This document shows positions 45,400-54,556 of a stretch of DNA of 64,000 nt, piece after piece. The stretch is from CALDTK01 sp963837005. GTDB lineage: Bacteria; Bacteroidota; Bacteroidia; Chitinophagales; Saprospiraceae. Position 1 is the first letter of the stretch. The number at the start of each line of letters is the position of its first letter. Where the stretch lies: positions 310,001 through 374,000 of the forward strand of contig CAWIMC010000022.1 of assembly GCA_963837005.1 (NCBI GenBank), read 5' to 3'. Under the pieces are notes generated by a model. That model saw only the letters and a list, made by a program, of their open reading frames with translations, was not told the origin of the DNA and searched no databases. Position numbers and translations under genes: made by a program.

Positions 45400-46164
45400 C
45401 TAAGCCTCCGCCGCTGCGGCGCTCGGGTTCATGATCTCCTCGTCGACGAGGATGCGGCCGCAGTGCTCGCAGGCAATGATCTTCTTGTGCATTCCGATCT
45501 CGAGGCGCGTCTGTGGCGGCACATTGTTGAAGCATCCGCCGCAGCTCTCGCGCTCGGTGCCGACCACGGCCTGGCCGTTGCGGTACGATCCGCGGATCTT
45601 TATATAGGCCTTGAGGAGGCGCTCTTCGATGTTTTTGCGGGCCGCGTCGGACTGCTTCTGGAGTTTCTTCTCCTCCTTTTCGGTCTTGGCGACGATTTTC
45701 TCGAGTTCGACCTTTTTGCGGTCGAGGTCGGCGTTGCGGCCCGTGAGCCGCTCAGTGGCGGTGTCGAGGGTGGACTGCTTGGCCTCGCGGGCGACGCCGA
45801 GTTCGCCGAGGCGCTTCTCGGAAAGCTGGATGTCGAGGTTCTGGAGTTCGATCTCCTTCTGGAGGGCTTCGTACTCGCGGTTGTTTTTGACCTCGTCCAT
45901 CTGGCGCTGGTACTTCTCGATAGCGGTCTTTGCGTCGGCGATGAGGCCCGTGAGGCGCTTGGTCTGGTCGTCGGTCTCGGTGACGGAGGTTTGAAGGCGC
46001 TCGATGCGCTTATTGAGACCGGCGATCTCGTCTTCGAGGTCGGAGACTTCCATCGGGAGTTCGCCCTTGAGGACCTGGATGTCGTCGAGGGTGGAGTCGA
46101 TGAGTTGGAGTTCGTAGAGGCGGCGGAGCTTGTCGGCGACGGTGATTTCTTGGGTGGCGGCCAT
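45400..46164 (-). CDS. coiled-coil zinc-ribbon protein, CdsZ/DUF164-like
   Basis: A 254-residue protein. A long antiparallel coiled coil (residues 15-190) precedes a C4 zinc ribbon: CGGCFNNVPP and ACEHCGRILV, two CxxC pairs. This matches the widespread DUF164/CdsZ group, which binds nucleic acid or ribosome-associated partners. It lies 20 bp downstream of the Nif3-like gene, an arrangement conserved in Bacteroidota. Confidence 0.9.
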   Translation of the reverse strand: MAATQEITVADKLRRLYELQLIDSTLDDIQVLKGELPMEVSDLEDEIAGLNKRIERLQTSVTETDDQTKRLTGLIADAKTAIEKYQRQMDEVKNNREYEALQKEIELQNLDIQLSEKRLGELGVAREAKQSTLDTATERLTGRNADLDRKKVELEKIVAKTEKEEKKLQKQSDAARKNIEERLLKAYIKIRGSYRNGQAVVGTERESCGGCFNNVPPQTRLEIGMHKKIIACEHCGRILVDEEIMNPSAAAAEA

Positions 46165-46183
46165 AGCGAGAGTGGGCGGAGGT

Positions 46184-47305
46184 TTAGTGGGAGGGTGCCG
46201 TAGGGACGTAAAAACGCACGGGATTCGTATCCCGGCTCGTCATTCGGGCCGCAAAGGTATCGAATTGGCGCGATATCGTTTCGTAGAGTAGGTCGATCGT
46301 AAAGCGCTCGGATTCGTAGTGGCCGATGTCGCACACGACGATGCGGTTGTCGGCGTCGAAGAACTCGTGGTACTTGAAGTCCGCCGTCACGAAGGCCTGC
46401 GCCCCGGAGCCGATCGCGGCCTTCAACAAGCTACTCCCGCTGCCGCCGCAGAGGGCGACGCGCTCGATGTGCTCGCCGGTCGGCTCGGTGACGCGCAGGG
46501 CGTCGACGTCCATCGCGTCGCAGAGGTAGTCGAGCCACTCGGCATAGCGCATCGGGGCGGGCAGGGTCCCGACGGCACCCATCCCGAAGTCGGGGTGCGC
46601 AGCCTCGACGTGGTAGAGGTCGTAGGCCATCTCTTCGTAGGGGTGGGCTGTTTTGGCGGCAGCGAGTACGGCTTTCGCCAAAACTCGCGGCACCAGCACT
46701 TCGAGCTTGTCCTCGGCGACGCGTTCCAGGTCCCCGACGCGCCCGATGCTCGGGGAGGCCCCCTCCTGCGGCCGGAATGTCCCCTCGCCGGGGGTCCTGA
46801 ACGACGCCTGGTCATAGTTGCCGATGCGCCCGGCCCCGGCGTCGAACATGGCGTGCGCCACGGCCTCGGTCGCCTCTCGGGGGATGTAGACGGCGAGTTT
46901 GCTGAGGGTGTTGGGCAGAGGCTGTAGCACCGTCACGTCCTGCAGGCCGAGCCTCCGCGCGATGCGCCCGTTGACGCCCTGCGCGAGGACGCTGTCGAGG
47001 TTGGTGTGGATGGCGTAGATGGCGACGCGCGCCCGGATCGCCGCCAGGACGGTGCGCTCGACGTAGGTTTTGCCGGTAAGGCTCTTGAGACCCCCGAAGA
47101 TGATCGGGTGGTGGGCGACAATAACGTTGCAACCGGTCTCGATGGCCTCCTCGACAGTAGTCTCGAGGCAGTCGAGTGTAACGAGGACGCCGGTGATGAT
47201 GGTGTTGGGCTCACCGACCAACAAGCCACTGTTGTCGTAGGGGGCCTGGAGGGCGGGGGGCGCGAGGGCCTCGAGGAAGGTGGTGAGTTGGGAAAGGCGG
47301 GTCAT
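46184..47305 (-). CDS. Nif3-like dinuclear metal centre protein
   Basis: A 373-residue Nif3/YqfO-type protein. Metal-binding blocks: IVAHHPIIFGGLKSLTG, AIYAIHTNLDS, FVTADFKYHEFFDA and DIGHYESE. The longer form has a central PII-like insertion (LAVYIPREATEAVAHAMFDA). It forms a hexameric ring with two metals per subunit; the physiological role, often listed as GTP cyclohydrolase type 2 homologue, is unsettled. Two motif copies and one five-base-loop variant (47066-47082) lie within it. Confidence 0.92.
   Translation of the reverse strand: MTRLSQLTTFLEALAPPALQAPYDNSGLLVGEPNTIITGVLVTLDCLETTVEEAIETGCNVIVAHHPIIFGGLKSLTGKTYVERTVLAAIRARVAIYAIHTNLDSVLAQGVNGRIARRLGLQDVTVLQPLPNTLSKLAVYIPREATEAVAHAMFDAGAGRIGNYDQASFRTPGEGTFRPQEGASPSIGRVGDLERVAEDKLEVLVPRVLAKAVLAAAKTAHPYEEMAYDLYHVEAAHPDFGMGAVGTLPAPMRYAEWLDYLCDAMDVDALRVTEPTGEHIERVALCGGSGSSLLKAAIGSGAQAFVTADFKYHEFFDADNRIVVCDIGHYESERFTIDLLYETISRQFDTFAARMTSRDTNPVRFYVPTAPSH
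46649..46664 (+). repeat. 16-nt hairpin motif copy, degenerate
   Basis: TGTTTTGGCGGCAGCG; GGCA loop; six bases before the next copy; AAAKT. Confidence 0.55.
46670..46685 (-). repeat. 16-nt hairpin motif copy
   Basis: AGTTTTGGCGAAAGCC; Nif3-like gene, VLAKA; opposed to the copy at 46649. Confidence 0.9.
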
Positions 47306-47317
47306 GGGGGGAAGGTA

Positions 47318-47589
47318 GATGGGCGCTTTGGTGGTTGGGCGCTTTGCTAGTTGGGCGCTATGCTATTTGGGCGCTACGCTAATTGGGCGCTACGCTAGTT
47401 GGGCGCTACGCTAGTTGGGCGCTACGCTAATTGGGCGCTACCATCGTGCCGTAAGGACGTTGCACGAGTCGATAGTACAGCCCAACTAGGCCATAGGCCG
47501 CCCAACTAGGCCATAGGCCGTCCAACTAGGCCATAGGCCGCCCAATTAGGCCGTAGGCCGCCCAATTAGCTTGCGAAGCAGTCGCCCTA
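47318..47589. repeat. convergent linker-spacer repeat array C
   Basis: The left arm is TTGGGCGCTACGCTA units, the core 47445-47484 differs from array B's core at about four of forty positions, and the right arm is CCCAACTAGGCCATAGGCCG units. Its right end contains the stop codon (TAG, bottom strand, 47587-47589) of the PhoD-like gene. Confidence 0.88.
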
Positions 47590-48918
47590 GTCCAACTTCC
47601 GCTCCCACAGCATCTTCCCCGTCTTGTCATACACCCGTAGCGTAATGGTGCGCGCGGTACGCGGCCCCGACAGCGTCACGGTGCCGAAGTTGTGGACGCC
47701 GACGTGGGTGCCGTCGACGCGGTTGTCGTTGGCCTCGCCCTTGCTGCGATCGCCGGTCGCGCCGGCGGTGAGGGGACTGGCCGTAAAGTCGTAGAGGGTC
47801 GTCTCGCCGAGCTGAAGGCGGCTGAGTTCAGAGTGGTGCCGGTCGCCGGTGAGGAAGATGACGTTGTCGAGGCCCTCGGCGACGATGCGGGCGAGGAGCT
47901 GCTCGCGCTCGACGTGGTGGGCGGCGGCGTAGTTCTCGAACACGGGGGCCGAGTTGAGCACCTGGTTGCCGATGGCGACAAACTTGAAGCGCGCCGGACT
48001 CGACACCAGCGCGTCGATGAGCCAGTCGACCTGGTTTTGGCCGAGCAGCGGCATCGGGTCGCAGGTTTTGCAGTGGTTCGGCGCGCGGAAAGTGCGGTCG
48101 TCGAGCAGGAAGAACTCGGCATCGCCGTAGACGAAGCTGGTGCCGATGCCAGGGTGGAGCTGTGGGTGTTTGGTGGGCGGGTTGGCCCAGAAGAGGTCAA
48201 AGGCCTCACGCGACCAGTCCTTGTGGACGTAGCTGCGGTCGGAGTCGTTGGGGCCGTAGTCGTGGTCGTCGAGGATGGCATAGTGGTGCACGTTGCGGAG
48301 CAGGCCTTGTAGTTCGGGCACCGCCCGCGAGTGCGAGTACCGGTGTAGCACGCCTCCGCGGGTGTCGAAGTCGCCGGTCCGCATGTAGATGTTGTCGCCG
48401 AGCCAGAGCATGAAGTCGGGCCGCAGGCTATCGATGGTCTGAAATATGCCATACTCCCCGCCGTAGGGCGTGCCCGGTCGGTCGAAGGCCGGTTCATTGG
48501 CGTAGTAGCAACTCCCGAGCGCGAAGGTGACCGTCGGTGGGTCGGTGCGGTACTCCCAGATGGCTTGGGACTTAAAGCGCAGGGGCCGCGTGGTGGCCAG
48601 CGCACGTCCGTCCATGAGGATTTGGTACTCGTACGTCGTGCCCGGCATCAACGAGTCGGCCCTCAATGTGGCACAGTAGGCGGTGGCGCTGTCGGTTTTG
48701 GCGAAAGCCGAATAATGCAAGTCCCGGATGTCGGACGTAGGCCAGTAGCGCAGCCGCACCTCGGTCGCGCCATCGGTCTGCACCCAGACGGCTACCTCGC
48801 GCATGGTGTTGTAGCCGAGCATCGGTCCGGAGCGGAGGAGGGCTTGCGCCAAAACTTGCGACGGGAGGGCCACGCTGGCGATAACGCCGAGGGCGAGCAG
48901 GAGAGGGCGGAAGGACAT
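47587..48918 (-). CDS. PhoD-like alkaline phosphatase family protein
   Basis: A 443-residue secreted phosphatase. The signal peptide ends in PSQVLAQA. An N-terminal fibronectin-like domain (GYNTMREVAVWVQTDG) precedes the metallophosphatase core: ALGSCYYANEP, LWLGDNIYMRTGD, LDDHDYGPNDSDRS and FLTGDRHHSEL, carrying the metal ligands of the PhoD branch. It hydrolyses phosphomonoesters or diesters outside the cytoplasmic membrane. Two motif copies lie in it, one in the signal peptide with a GCAA loop. Confidence 0.9.
   Translation of the reverse strand: MSFRPLLLALGVIASVALPSQVLAQALLRSGPMLGYNTMREVAVWVQTDGATEVRLRYWPTSDIRDLHYSAFAKTDSATAYCATLRADSLMPGTTYEYQILMDGRALATTRPLRFKSQAIWEYRTDPPTVTFALGSCYYANEPAFDRPGTPYGGEYGIFQTIDSLRPDFMLWLGDNIYMRTGDFDTRGGVLHRYSHSRAVPELQGLLRNVHHYAILDDHDYGPNDSDRSYVHKDWSREAFDLFWANPPTKHPQLHPGIGTSFVYGDAEFFLLDDRTFRAPNHCKTCDPMPLLGQNQVDWLIDALVSSPARFKFVAIGNQVLNSAPVFENYAAAHHVEREQLLARIVAEGLDNVIFLTGDRHHSELSRLQLGETTLYDFTASPLTAGATGDRSKGEANDNRVDGTHVGVHNFGTVTLSGPRTARTITLRVYDKTGKMLWERKLD
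48694..48709 (+). repeat. 16-nt hairpin motif copy
   Basis: Full consensus; PhoD-like gene, AFAKT. Confidence 0.92.
48841..48856 (-). repeat. 16-nt hairpin motif copy
   Basis: AGTTTTGGCGCAAGCC; GCAA loop; PhoD-like signal peptide, VLAQA. Confidence 0.85.
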
Positions 48919-48941
48919 GGGGGCGAAGGTAAGAGGTGACG

Positions 48942-49314
48942 CTACGCGCTGGTTGTGACGCGCTACGCGCTGGTTGTGACGGCCTGCGGCCTGGTTGTGA
49001 CGGCCTGCGGCCTGGTTGTGACGGCCTGCGGCCTGGTTGTGACGCTACCGCTTTACGACGCGCGCACGACGCGTGCAGCACGTTACGCATTGCGGACCCT
49101 TCGCATCGTGAAGCGGTAGCGTCACAATCAGCGCGTAGCGCGTCACAACCAGCGTAGCGTCACAACCAGCGTAGCGTCACAACCAGCGCAGCGTCACAAC
49201 CAGCGAGCAGCACGTCACGCACTGCGGCCCCTTCGCATCGTGAAGCGGTAGCGTCACAATCAGCGCGTAGCGCGTCACAACCAGCGTAGCGTCACAACCA
49301 GCGGCGAAGCCGCG

Positions 49315-49318
<4 letters not shown>
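48942..49318. repeat. convergent linker-spacer repeat array D
   Basis: It has the same plan as arrays A-C but another linker: GGTTGTGACG on the left arm with spacers GCTACGCGCT and GCCTGCGGCC, and CGTCACAACCAG on the right arm. A core with CTTCGCATCGTGAAGCGGTA (49096-49115) occurs again at 49227-49246. Its right end includes the TGA stop of the pyrophosphatase gene. Confidence 0.87.
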
Positions 49319-49984
<666 letters not shown>

Positions 49985-50069
49985 TTAAAACAAAAAGTGT
50001 GCAATAGAAGACGGTTGGTAGTCTTACTACCGAAGCCTGGTGCAAATGTCGCCCCAGAATCGAATCGAA

Positions 50070-50342
50070 ATGGCCGCCACACAACATCTCCACTACGCTA
50101 CCAATCACCAGCCCGCGATCGTCATCGCTGGACTTCTCGATAATCCCTTGGCCCTCGACCTCCTCGAACGCCTTCAGCAACAGTCCCTCACCCTGGCGCA
50201 ACTGAACCTCAACCCCGAGCAGACCATCCTGCTCCGGCGCCTGCGCCAACTCAACCTCCTGCTCGCCTACGAGATCGGCGGCGTGATAAAGTACCGCGCC
50301 AACCGCTACCCGCCAGCCGTCAGGCAAGCGCTAGCTGCATAG
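50070..50342 (+). CDS. small winged-helix-like protein
   Basis: A 90-residue protein. A helical region (AIVIAGLLDNPLALDLLERL), a likely recognition helix (NLNPEQTILLRRLRQLNLLL) and a wing-like end (YEIGGVIKYRANRYPPAVRQ) suggest an ArsR-like HTH without metal ligands. The ATG at 50070 is chosen because the ten residues before it are not conserved-looking. It is divergent from the pyrophosphatase gene. Confidence 0.65.
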   Translation: MAATQHLHYATNHQPAIVIAGLLDNPLALDLLERLQQQSLTLAQLNLNPEQTILLRRLRQLNLLLAYEIGGVIKYRANRYPPAVRQALAA

Positions 50343-50623
50343 TAGAAGTTTGGCACAGCCCTGCCTGGCAGCTCGTTTTGCTAAGTCGGCGCTCCGTCTG
50401 TCGTTCTGTCGAACAGTGCAAAGTGGTCAGCTTTCGCCAAAACGTGCGTTGCGTGGAATATCTCCAGGCCACCTCTTGCACAGCTCCCAACAGGCGGTAG
50501 CCAAAACAACAGCGCCGCGCAGCTGGCTCCGCGCGGTCCCCCCATTAGAAATTGTCAACGAAGAATCCAAAATTGCGCAACGCCCTGTAACATCTCCTGC
50601 CCTGCCCCGTCTTGCCCCCGACC
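50343..50623. other. intergenic region before the sigma factor operon
   Basis: No gene is seen. A 16-nt motif copy lies at 50429-50444, and a weak stem-only relative (GGCGGTAGCCAAAACA, non-GNRA loop) at 50493-50508. Confidence 0.5.
50429..50444 (-). repeat. 16-nt hairpin motif copy
   Basis: CGTTTTGGCGAAAGCT; intergenic. Confidence 0.82.
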
Positions 50624-51175
50624 ATGACACAAGACGCCTTCCTCACCCAAGTGCTCCCGCTGAGAGACAAATGCTTCCGCTTCGCGGCGAGCATCCTACG
50701 CAACGGACCCGAAAGTGAGGACGTCGCCCAGGACATCCTCTGCAAGCTCTGGGACCGCCGCGCCAGCCTCGTCGACATCGACAACCTCGAGGCCTTCGCC
50801 ATGCGGGCCACGCGCAACCTCGCCATCGACCGCAAGCGCAATTCCAATTGGCGCACCACCGACACCGACGCCCTCTTCGACCTGTCGAGTCCCGACACCA
50901 CACCAGACATCCAGGTCGAACAGCAAGAAGCGCTCGGCGCTGTGCTCGAATGCATGGGTCACCTCCCCGAACTGCAGCGCGCCATTCTCCACCTCCGAGA
51001 GGTTGACGAACTGAGCTACGACGAGATCGCCACGACGCTCGACATCCCCGAAAGTCAAGTAAAGGTCTACTTGCACCGCGCCCGCAAGCGCATCCGCAGC
51101 CTCATTGACCCTGTGCACGCCCCCGGGCACACCGCGTCGACCGGCATCCACCACCCCAAACACTCAAACCGATGA
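50624..51175 (+). CDS. RNA polymerase ECF-type sigma factor
   Basis: A 183-residue sigma factor. Region 2: DKCFRFAASILRNGPESEDV and QDILCKLWDRR, with AMRATRNLAIDRKR; region 4: LPELQRAILHLREVDELSYD and IPESQVKVYLHRARKRIR. It opens a four-gene operon: the next gene overlaps by ATGA and encodes its likely membrane partner, then DUF4252 genes. The start at 50624 matches family length. Confidence 0.92.
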   Translation: MTQDAFLTQVLPLRDKCFRFAASILRNGPESEDVAQDILCKLWDRRASLVDIDNLEAFAMRATRNLAIDRKRNSNWRTTDTDALFDLSSPDTTPDIQVEQQEALGAVLECMGHLPELQRAILHLREVDELSYDEIATTLDIPESQVKVYLHRARKRIRSLIDPVHAPGHTASTGIHHPKHSNR

Positions 51176-51864
51176 TCACCCCCGACGCCCTCCGCGCCCT
51201 GCTCAACCGCTACGAGGCGGCCGAGACCTCCATCGCCGAGGAGCGCCTCCTCAAGGCTGCCCTCGCCGAACCTGGCCTCCCCACCGAGTTCGCCCCCTAC
51301 CGACAGTGGTTCGGCGGACTACAGGTTTTGGCGAAAGCCGAAGCCATCACCAAGGCAGGCCCCTGGGATACCGCCGCCACCGCCCCAGCAGCCGCCGCCC
51401 CAAGCCCCCCAGCGGGCCATAGGTCCGCCGCTCTACTACCCGGTCCGAAGGAGCAGAGCGCAGCGACGCGACGCGGGCCGGCCCCCCCCCAGCCGAGCAC
51501 GCCCCAGCCGGCCCCCCAGCCGGGCACCCCCCCCACCCTCCGCGTCGTCCACCGCAAGCCCGCCAGCACTACCCACTGGCTCCGCTACGCCGTAGCCGCG
51601 ATGCTCATCGGCATCCTAGGTTTTGGCGCAAGCCTCCTCATTGGCGACCAAGCGCCCCTCGGCACCCTCAGCGTCGCCCTACCCGAGGCCCCTACACAGA
51701 TAGACTGGTCCAAGTACGAGGTCACCGACCCCGCCGAGGCCACCCGCATCACCCGCGCCGCCCTGGCGCAGGTCTCCACTTCACTCCGTCGCGGCTCCGA
51801 GCTTACTGCAGAAGAGCTGGGCCGCATGGAATCCCTTCAACATCTCCTCAATCGCAAATCATGA
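51172..51864 (+). CDS. membrane-anchored putative anti-sigma factor
   Basis: A 230-residue protein. A cytosolic helical region (residues 1-60, EERLLKAALAEPGLPTEF), a Pro/Ala-rich stretch, one transmembrane helix (AVAAMLIGILGFGASLLIG, about 140-160) and a short exported tail. Overlap with the sigma gene (ATGA) and this topology fit an anti-sigma factor; no zinc motif is present. Motif copies lie in the cytosolic part (VLAKAE) and within the membrane helix (GFGASL). Confidence 0.78.
   Translation: MITPDALRALLNRYEAAETSIAEERLLKAALAEPGLPTEFAPYRQWFGGLQVLAKAEAITKAGPWDTAATAPAAAAPSPPAGHRSAALLPGPKEQSAATRRGPAPPQPSTPQPAPQPGTPPTLRVVHRKPASTTHWLRYAVAAMLIGILGFGASLLIGDQAPLGTLSVALPEAPTQIDWSKYEVTDPAEATRITRAALAQVSTSLRRGSELTAEELGRMESLQHLLNRKS
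51324..51339 (+). repeat. 16-nt hairpin motif copy
   Basis: Full consensus; anti-sigma-like gene, VLAKA. Confidence 0.92.
51619..51634 (+). repeat. 16-nt hairpin motif copy
   Basis: GGTTTTGGCGCAAGCC; GCAA loop; membrane helix, GFGAS. Confidence 0.85.
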
Positions 51865-52406
51865 AAATCAAATCCCTCCTCACCGCAGCACTGATGTGCT
51901 GCTACTGCCTCGCTGCCAATGCGCAGTCCGACGCCATCTCGACCTACTTCTCGAGGTACGTCGAGGACCCCGAATTCACGGTCGTCTACATCTCCGGCAA
52001 GATGTTCAACCTCATGGAGTCGCTCATCTCCACGGTCGACCCCGACGAACTCAACGACGAGCAGACCAAGGCCCTCGCCAAGGTGGTCACCAACATGAAG
52101 GGCCTCCGCATTCTCACCACCGACAAGCAGGGCCTCAAGCATTACGAGGAGGCCAAAAAAAAGATGGTCGGTGCCAAATCGTATGAGGTCCTGATGACCG
52201 TCCGCGAGAAGAACAAGTCCAAGGTCGACTTCTACACGCACTCCGTCAACGGCGGTGACAAGGTCGACGAACTGCTGCTCCTTGTTGGGCAGGTCGACGG
52301 CAACTTCGTGCTGCTGAGCTTCGTCGGCAACGTCGACATGGCCTCCATCAGTGAGTTGGCCAAGTCCTTCGACGAGAACAAGCCAAAGGACAAGACTAAG
52401 ATGTAG
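51861..52406 (+). CDS. DUF4252 domain protein
   Basis: A 181-residue secreted protein, signal peptide ending AANAQ. The family pattern is visible: ISTYFSRYVEDPEFTVVYIS, MKGLRILTTDKQG and LLVGQVDGNFVLLSFVGNVD. It overlaps the anti-sigma gene by ATGA. DUF4252 proteins are typical last members of such ECF operons in Bacteroidota; function is unknown. Confidence 0.88.
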   Translation: MKIKSLLTAALMCCYCLAANAQSDAISTYFSRYVEDPEFTVVYISGKMFNLMESLISTVDPDELNDEQTKALAKVVTNMKGLRILTTDKQGLKHYEEAKKKMVGAKSYEVLMTVREKNKSKVDFYTHSVNGGDKVDELLLLVGQVDGNFVLLSFVGNVDMASISELAKSFDENKPKDKTKM

Positions 52407-52480
52407 CACGACGTGCGCGGGCGGTGGTGGGCTCGATTGAGTCGCTGCCGCCCGTCGCATTTTTCGATAGCCTACTGTGC

Positions 52481-52496
52481 AGCTTTCGCCAAAACC
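52481..52496 (-). repeat. 16-nt hairpin motif copy
   Basis: GGTTTTGGCGAAAGCT; 18 bp upstream of a start codon. Confidence 0.85.
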
Positions 52497-52513
52497 GCCA
52501 AATTCACCCTCTC

Positions 52514-53191
52514 ATGTTGCGCCTCCTGATCGTTCTCTGCTTTTTAGGTTGCTGCGCGCAAAGTCCCTTAGTCGCCCAAACCCGCCCCCAGTCCACCGGC
52601 CCCACCCTCAGTCGCGAGGAGCAAATCGCTCAGCGCGACAGCATCCGCGCCCGCGCCCGCATCCGCTTTAAGGAGCGGGAGGAAGAAGAGAAAAAGCGCA
52701 CGCGCTACGAACCCGATCGGGCGCTCTTCATGCCCGCTATGGAGCGCAGCGCCATCTTCCGCATCGGTCTACCCGGTTGGCTCATTCGCCTCGGGATGCG
52801 AGCCGGGCGCGAAGAGTTCGAAAGCGAAGAAGAGTATGCTGCTACCAAGGCGATGATGAAAGGCCTCAAGTCGGTCCGCGTGGCCGCCTACACCGAAAAC
52901 CCCGCCTACACCAGTGCTCTCCTCCGCAAGCAGTACGCTCGTTACACCAAGCGTCGCCGCCTCGAGCCTCTCCTCATGGTCAAGGCCCCCGGTGGTGGTG
53001 TCTCGATCGACTTCAAGGAGCGCCGCGGCAAGATTAAGCGCATCACTCTTCTCGCCTACGGCGACGAAGGCGCCGCCGTCATCCGCATCAAGTCCAAGTT
53101 CAGCATCGACCACCTCAAGCGAGCCATCGACCTCATGAAAGACGAGGTAGACGAGGAGCTAGGTATCGAGATCGACACGGATTTGGATTAG
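52514..53191 (+). CDS. secreted protein of the DUF4252 operon
   Basis: A 225-residue exported protein with a Cys-containing signal segment (IVLCFLGCCAQSPLVAQ), possibly a lipoprotein. An Arg/Glu-rich helix (ARARIRFKEREEEEKKR) and a DUF4252-like fold (MMKGLKSVRVAAYTENPAYT, VSIDFKERRGKIKRITLLAY) follow. It is probably a diverged DUF4252 paralogue of its neighbour. The ATG at 52514 directly precedes the signal segment; a motif copy lies 18 bp upstream. Confidence 0.75.
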   Translation: MLRLLIVLCFLGCCAQSPLVAQTRPQSTGPTLSREEQIAQRDSIRARARIRFKEREEEEKKRTRYEPDRALFMPAMERSAIFRIGLPGWLIRLGMRAGREEFESEEEYAATKAMMKGLKSVRVAAYTENPAYTSALLRKQYARYTKRRRLEPLLMVKAPGGGVSIDFKERRGKIKRITLLAYGDEGAAVIRIKSKFSIDHLKRAIDLMKDEVDEELGIEIDTDLD

Positions 53192-53584
53192 GGGATTGGC
53201 TGTGCCTGTCGGATCGCTACGCTGTCGTGATGGAACGCGAGGCCGGCTTCGCCTACGCGAGGAGAGGGCACGCGAGGTGCGCAAGGAGCACGGCTGGCGT
53301 GCTGGACTGCGGATCGACTCGCCGTACGAAAGATCGGCAGCATAACACGCTAGCCATGCCCCCGACAGGCGGCAGCCACGAACAAACGCCGCTGTGCAGC
53401 AGCTCCGTTTGTGCCCCCTCCAGCGTGATTTGGGGAGAGACCCAAATGTAAGCATGGGGGGGACTACGCCCCCATAGCACCAAAGACGAGCCCCCCAGCC
53501 GAGCAACGCCGCAGGCCAATGCCGCCGCAGGCCATTGCCGCCACCGGCTACCGCCGCGCTCCGCGCCAACCTTACCTTCCCCCC
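53192..53584. other. gene-free repeat-like region
   Basis: No convincing gene. It holds short inverted and palindromic pieces (GGCCGGCTTCGCC near 53250, GGGGGGACTACGCCCCC near 53457, GCCGCAGGCCAATGCCGCCG near 53510), similar in style to the spacers of the nearby repeat arrays. The open frames across it have no family features. Confidence 0.5.
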
Positions 53585-54511
53585 GTGCTCCACATCGACC
53601 CCGCCACCCTCCCCACCGCCGACCTCTACCAGTACCTCATCGGCATCGTCGGCCCGCGCCCTATCGCCTTCGTCAGCACCGTCAACGAAGCCGGCCACGC
53701 CAACCTCGCACCCTACAGCTTCTTCAACCTCTTTAGTTCCAACCCGCCGATCCTCGTGTTCAGCTCCAACCGGCGCGTCGCGGACAACACCACCAAGGAC
53801 ACGCTCGCCAACGTCCGCGCCACCGGCGAGTGCGTCGTCAATGTCGTGAGCCACAGCATCGTGCGCCAGATGGCCGTGGCGAGCGTCGAGTGGCCCACCG
53901 AAGTAAGCGAGTTTGAGGCTTCCGGGCTTACGCCGCTGGCTTCGGAGCTTGTCCGCCCGCCCCGCGTCGCTGAGAGTCCCGCCAGCATGGAGTGCCGTGT
54001 TCGCGATATCATTACCCTCGGCGAGGGCGGTGGCGCCGGCCACCTCATCCTCTGCGACATCGTCCGCGTCCACATCGACGAAACCGTCATCGACGAGCGC
54101 GGACGGGTCGACCCACATAAGATCGACCTCATGGGCCGCATGGGTCGCAGCTACTATGTCCGTGCCTCCGGGGACGCGATCCTATCGGTGGTCCAGCCTG
54201 TCAACGGCGAGGCTATCGGCTTCATGGCGCTTCCGCAAAACGTGCGCGAGTCACGCGTGCTGACCGGCAATGATCTGGGAAGACTAGCCGGAGCGCCAGC
54301 AGTGCCGGCGCAGGTGGAGATCGAGAAGCTGAAAGCTGAGGACCCGCAACTGGCCAACATTCTAGCCTCCAGCCCGGATGTCGACACCGAGGCGGCGCTA
54401 CACGTATACGCGAAGGCTTTGCTAGAGCGGGACGAGGTAATGAAGGCCTTGATGGTGGTGATGGCGTACGATGGCGTTCGACCACTTCCGAGTGGTGCCA
54501 TCGAGGACTGA
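53585..54511 (+). CDS. flavin reductase-like domain protein
   Basis: A 308-residue protein with a flavin-reductase/FMN-binding split barrel: YLIGIVGPRPIAFVSTVNEAG (shortened), NLAPYSFFNLFSSNPPILVF, NVRATGECVVNVVS and LGEGGGAGHLILCDIV. A C-terminal helical extension follows. It probably binds FMN; the electron acceptor is unknown. I prefer the GTG at 53585, just before the barrel; the frame upstream is repeat sequence. Confidence 0.83.
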   Translation: MLHIDPATLPTADLYQYLIGIVGPRPIAFVSTVNEAGHANLAPYSFFNLFSSNPPILVFSSNRRVADNTTKDTLANVRATGECVVNVVSHSIVRQMAVASVEWPTEVSEFEASGLTPLASELVRPPRVAESPASMECRVRDIITLGEGGGAGHLILCDIVRVHIDETVIDERGRVDPHKIDLMGRMGRSYYVRASGDAILSVVQPVNGEAIGFMALPQNVRESRVLTGNDLGRLAGAPAVPAQVEIEKLKAEDPQLANILASSPDVDTEAALHVYAKALLERDEVMKALMVVMAYDGVRPLPSGAIED

Positions 54512-54556
54512 ACAGTGGCTACGGCCCACTGGCGGGAGTCAGTCGAACGGGCCGCC

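Noticed and set aside
50493..50508. A further motif copy (TGTTTTGGCTACCGCC)
   Set aside because: The stem pairs but the loop is TACC, not GNRA-like; kept out of the count.
53227..53451. Small gene in the gap before the flavin reductase-like gene
   Set aside because: It has no recognisable domain and lies in repeat-like DNA.
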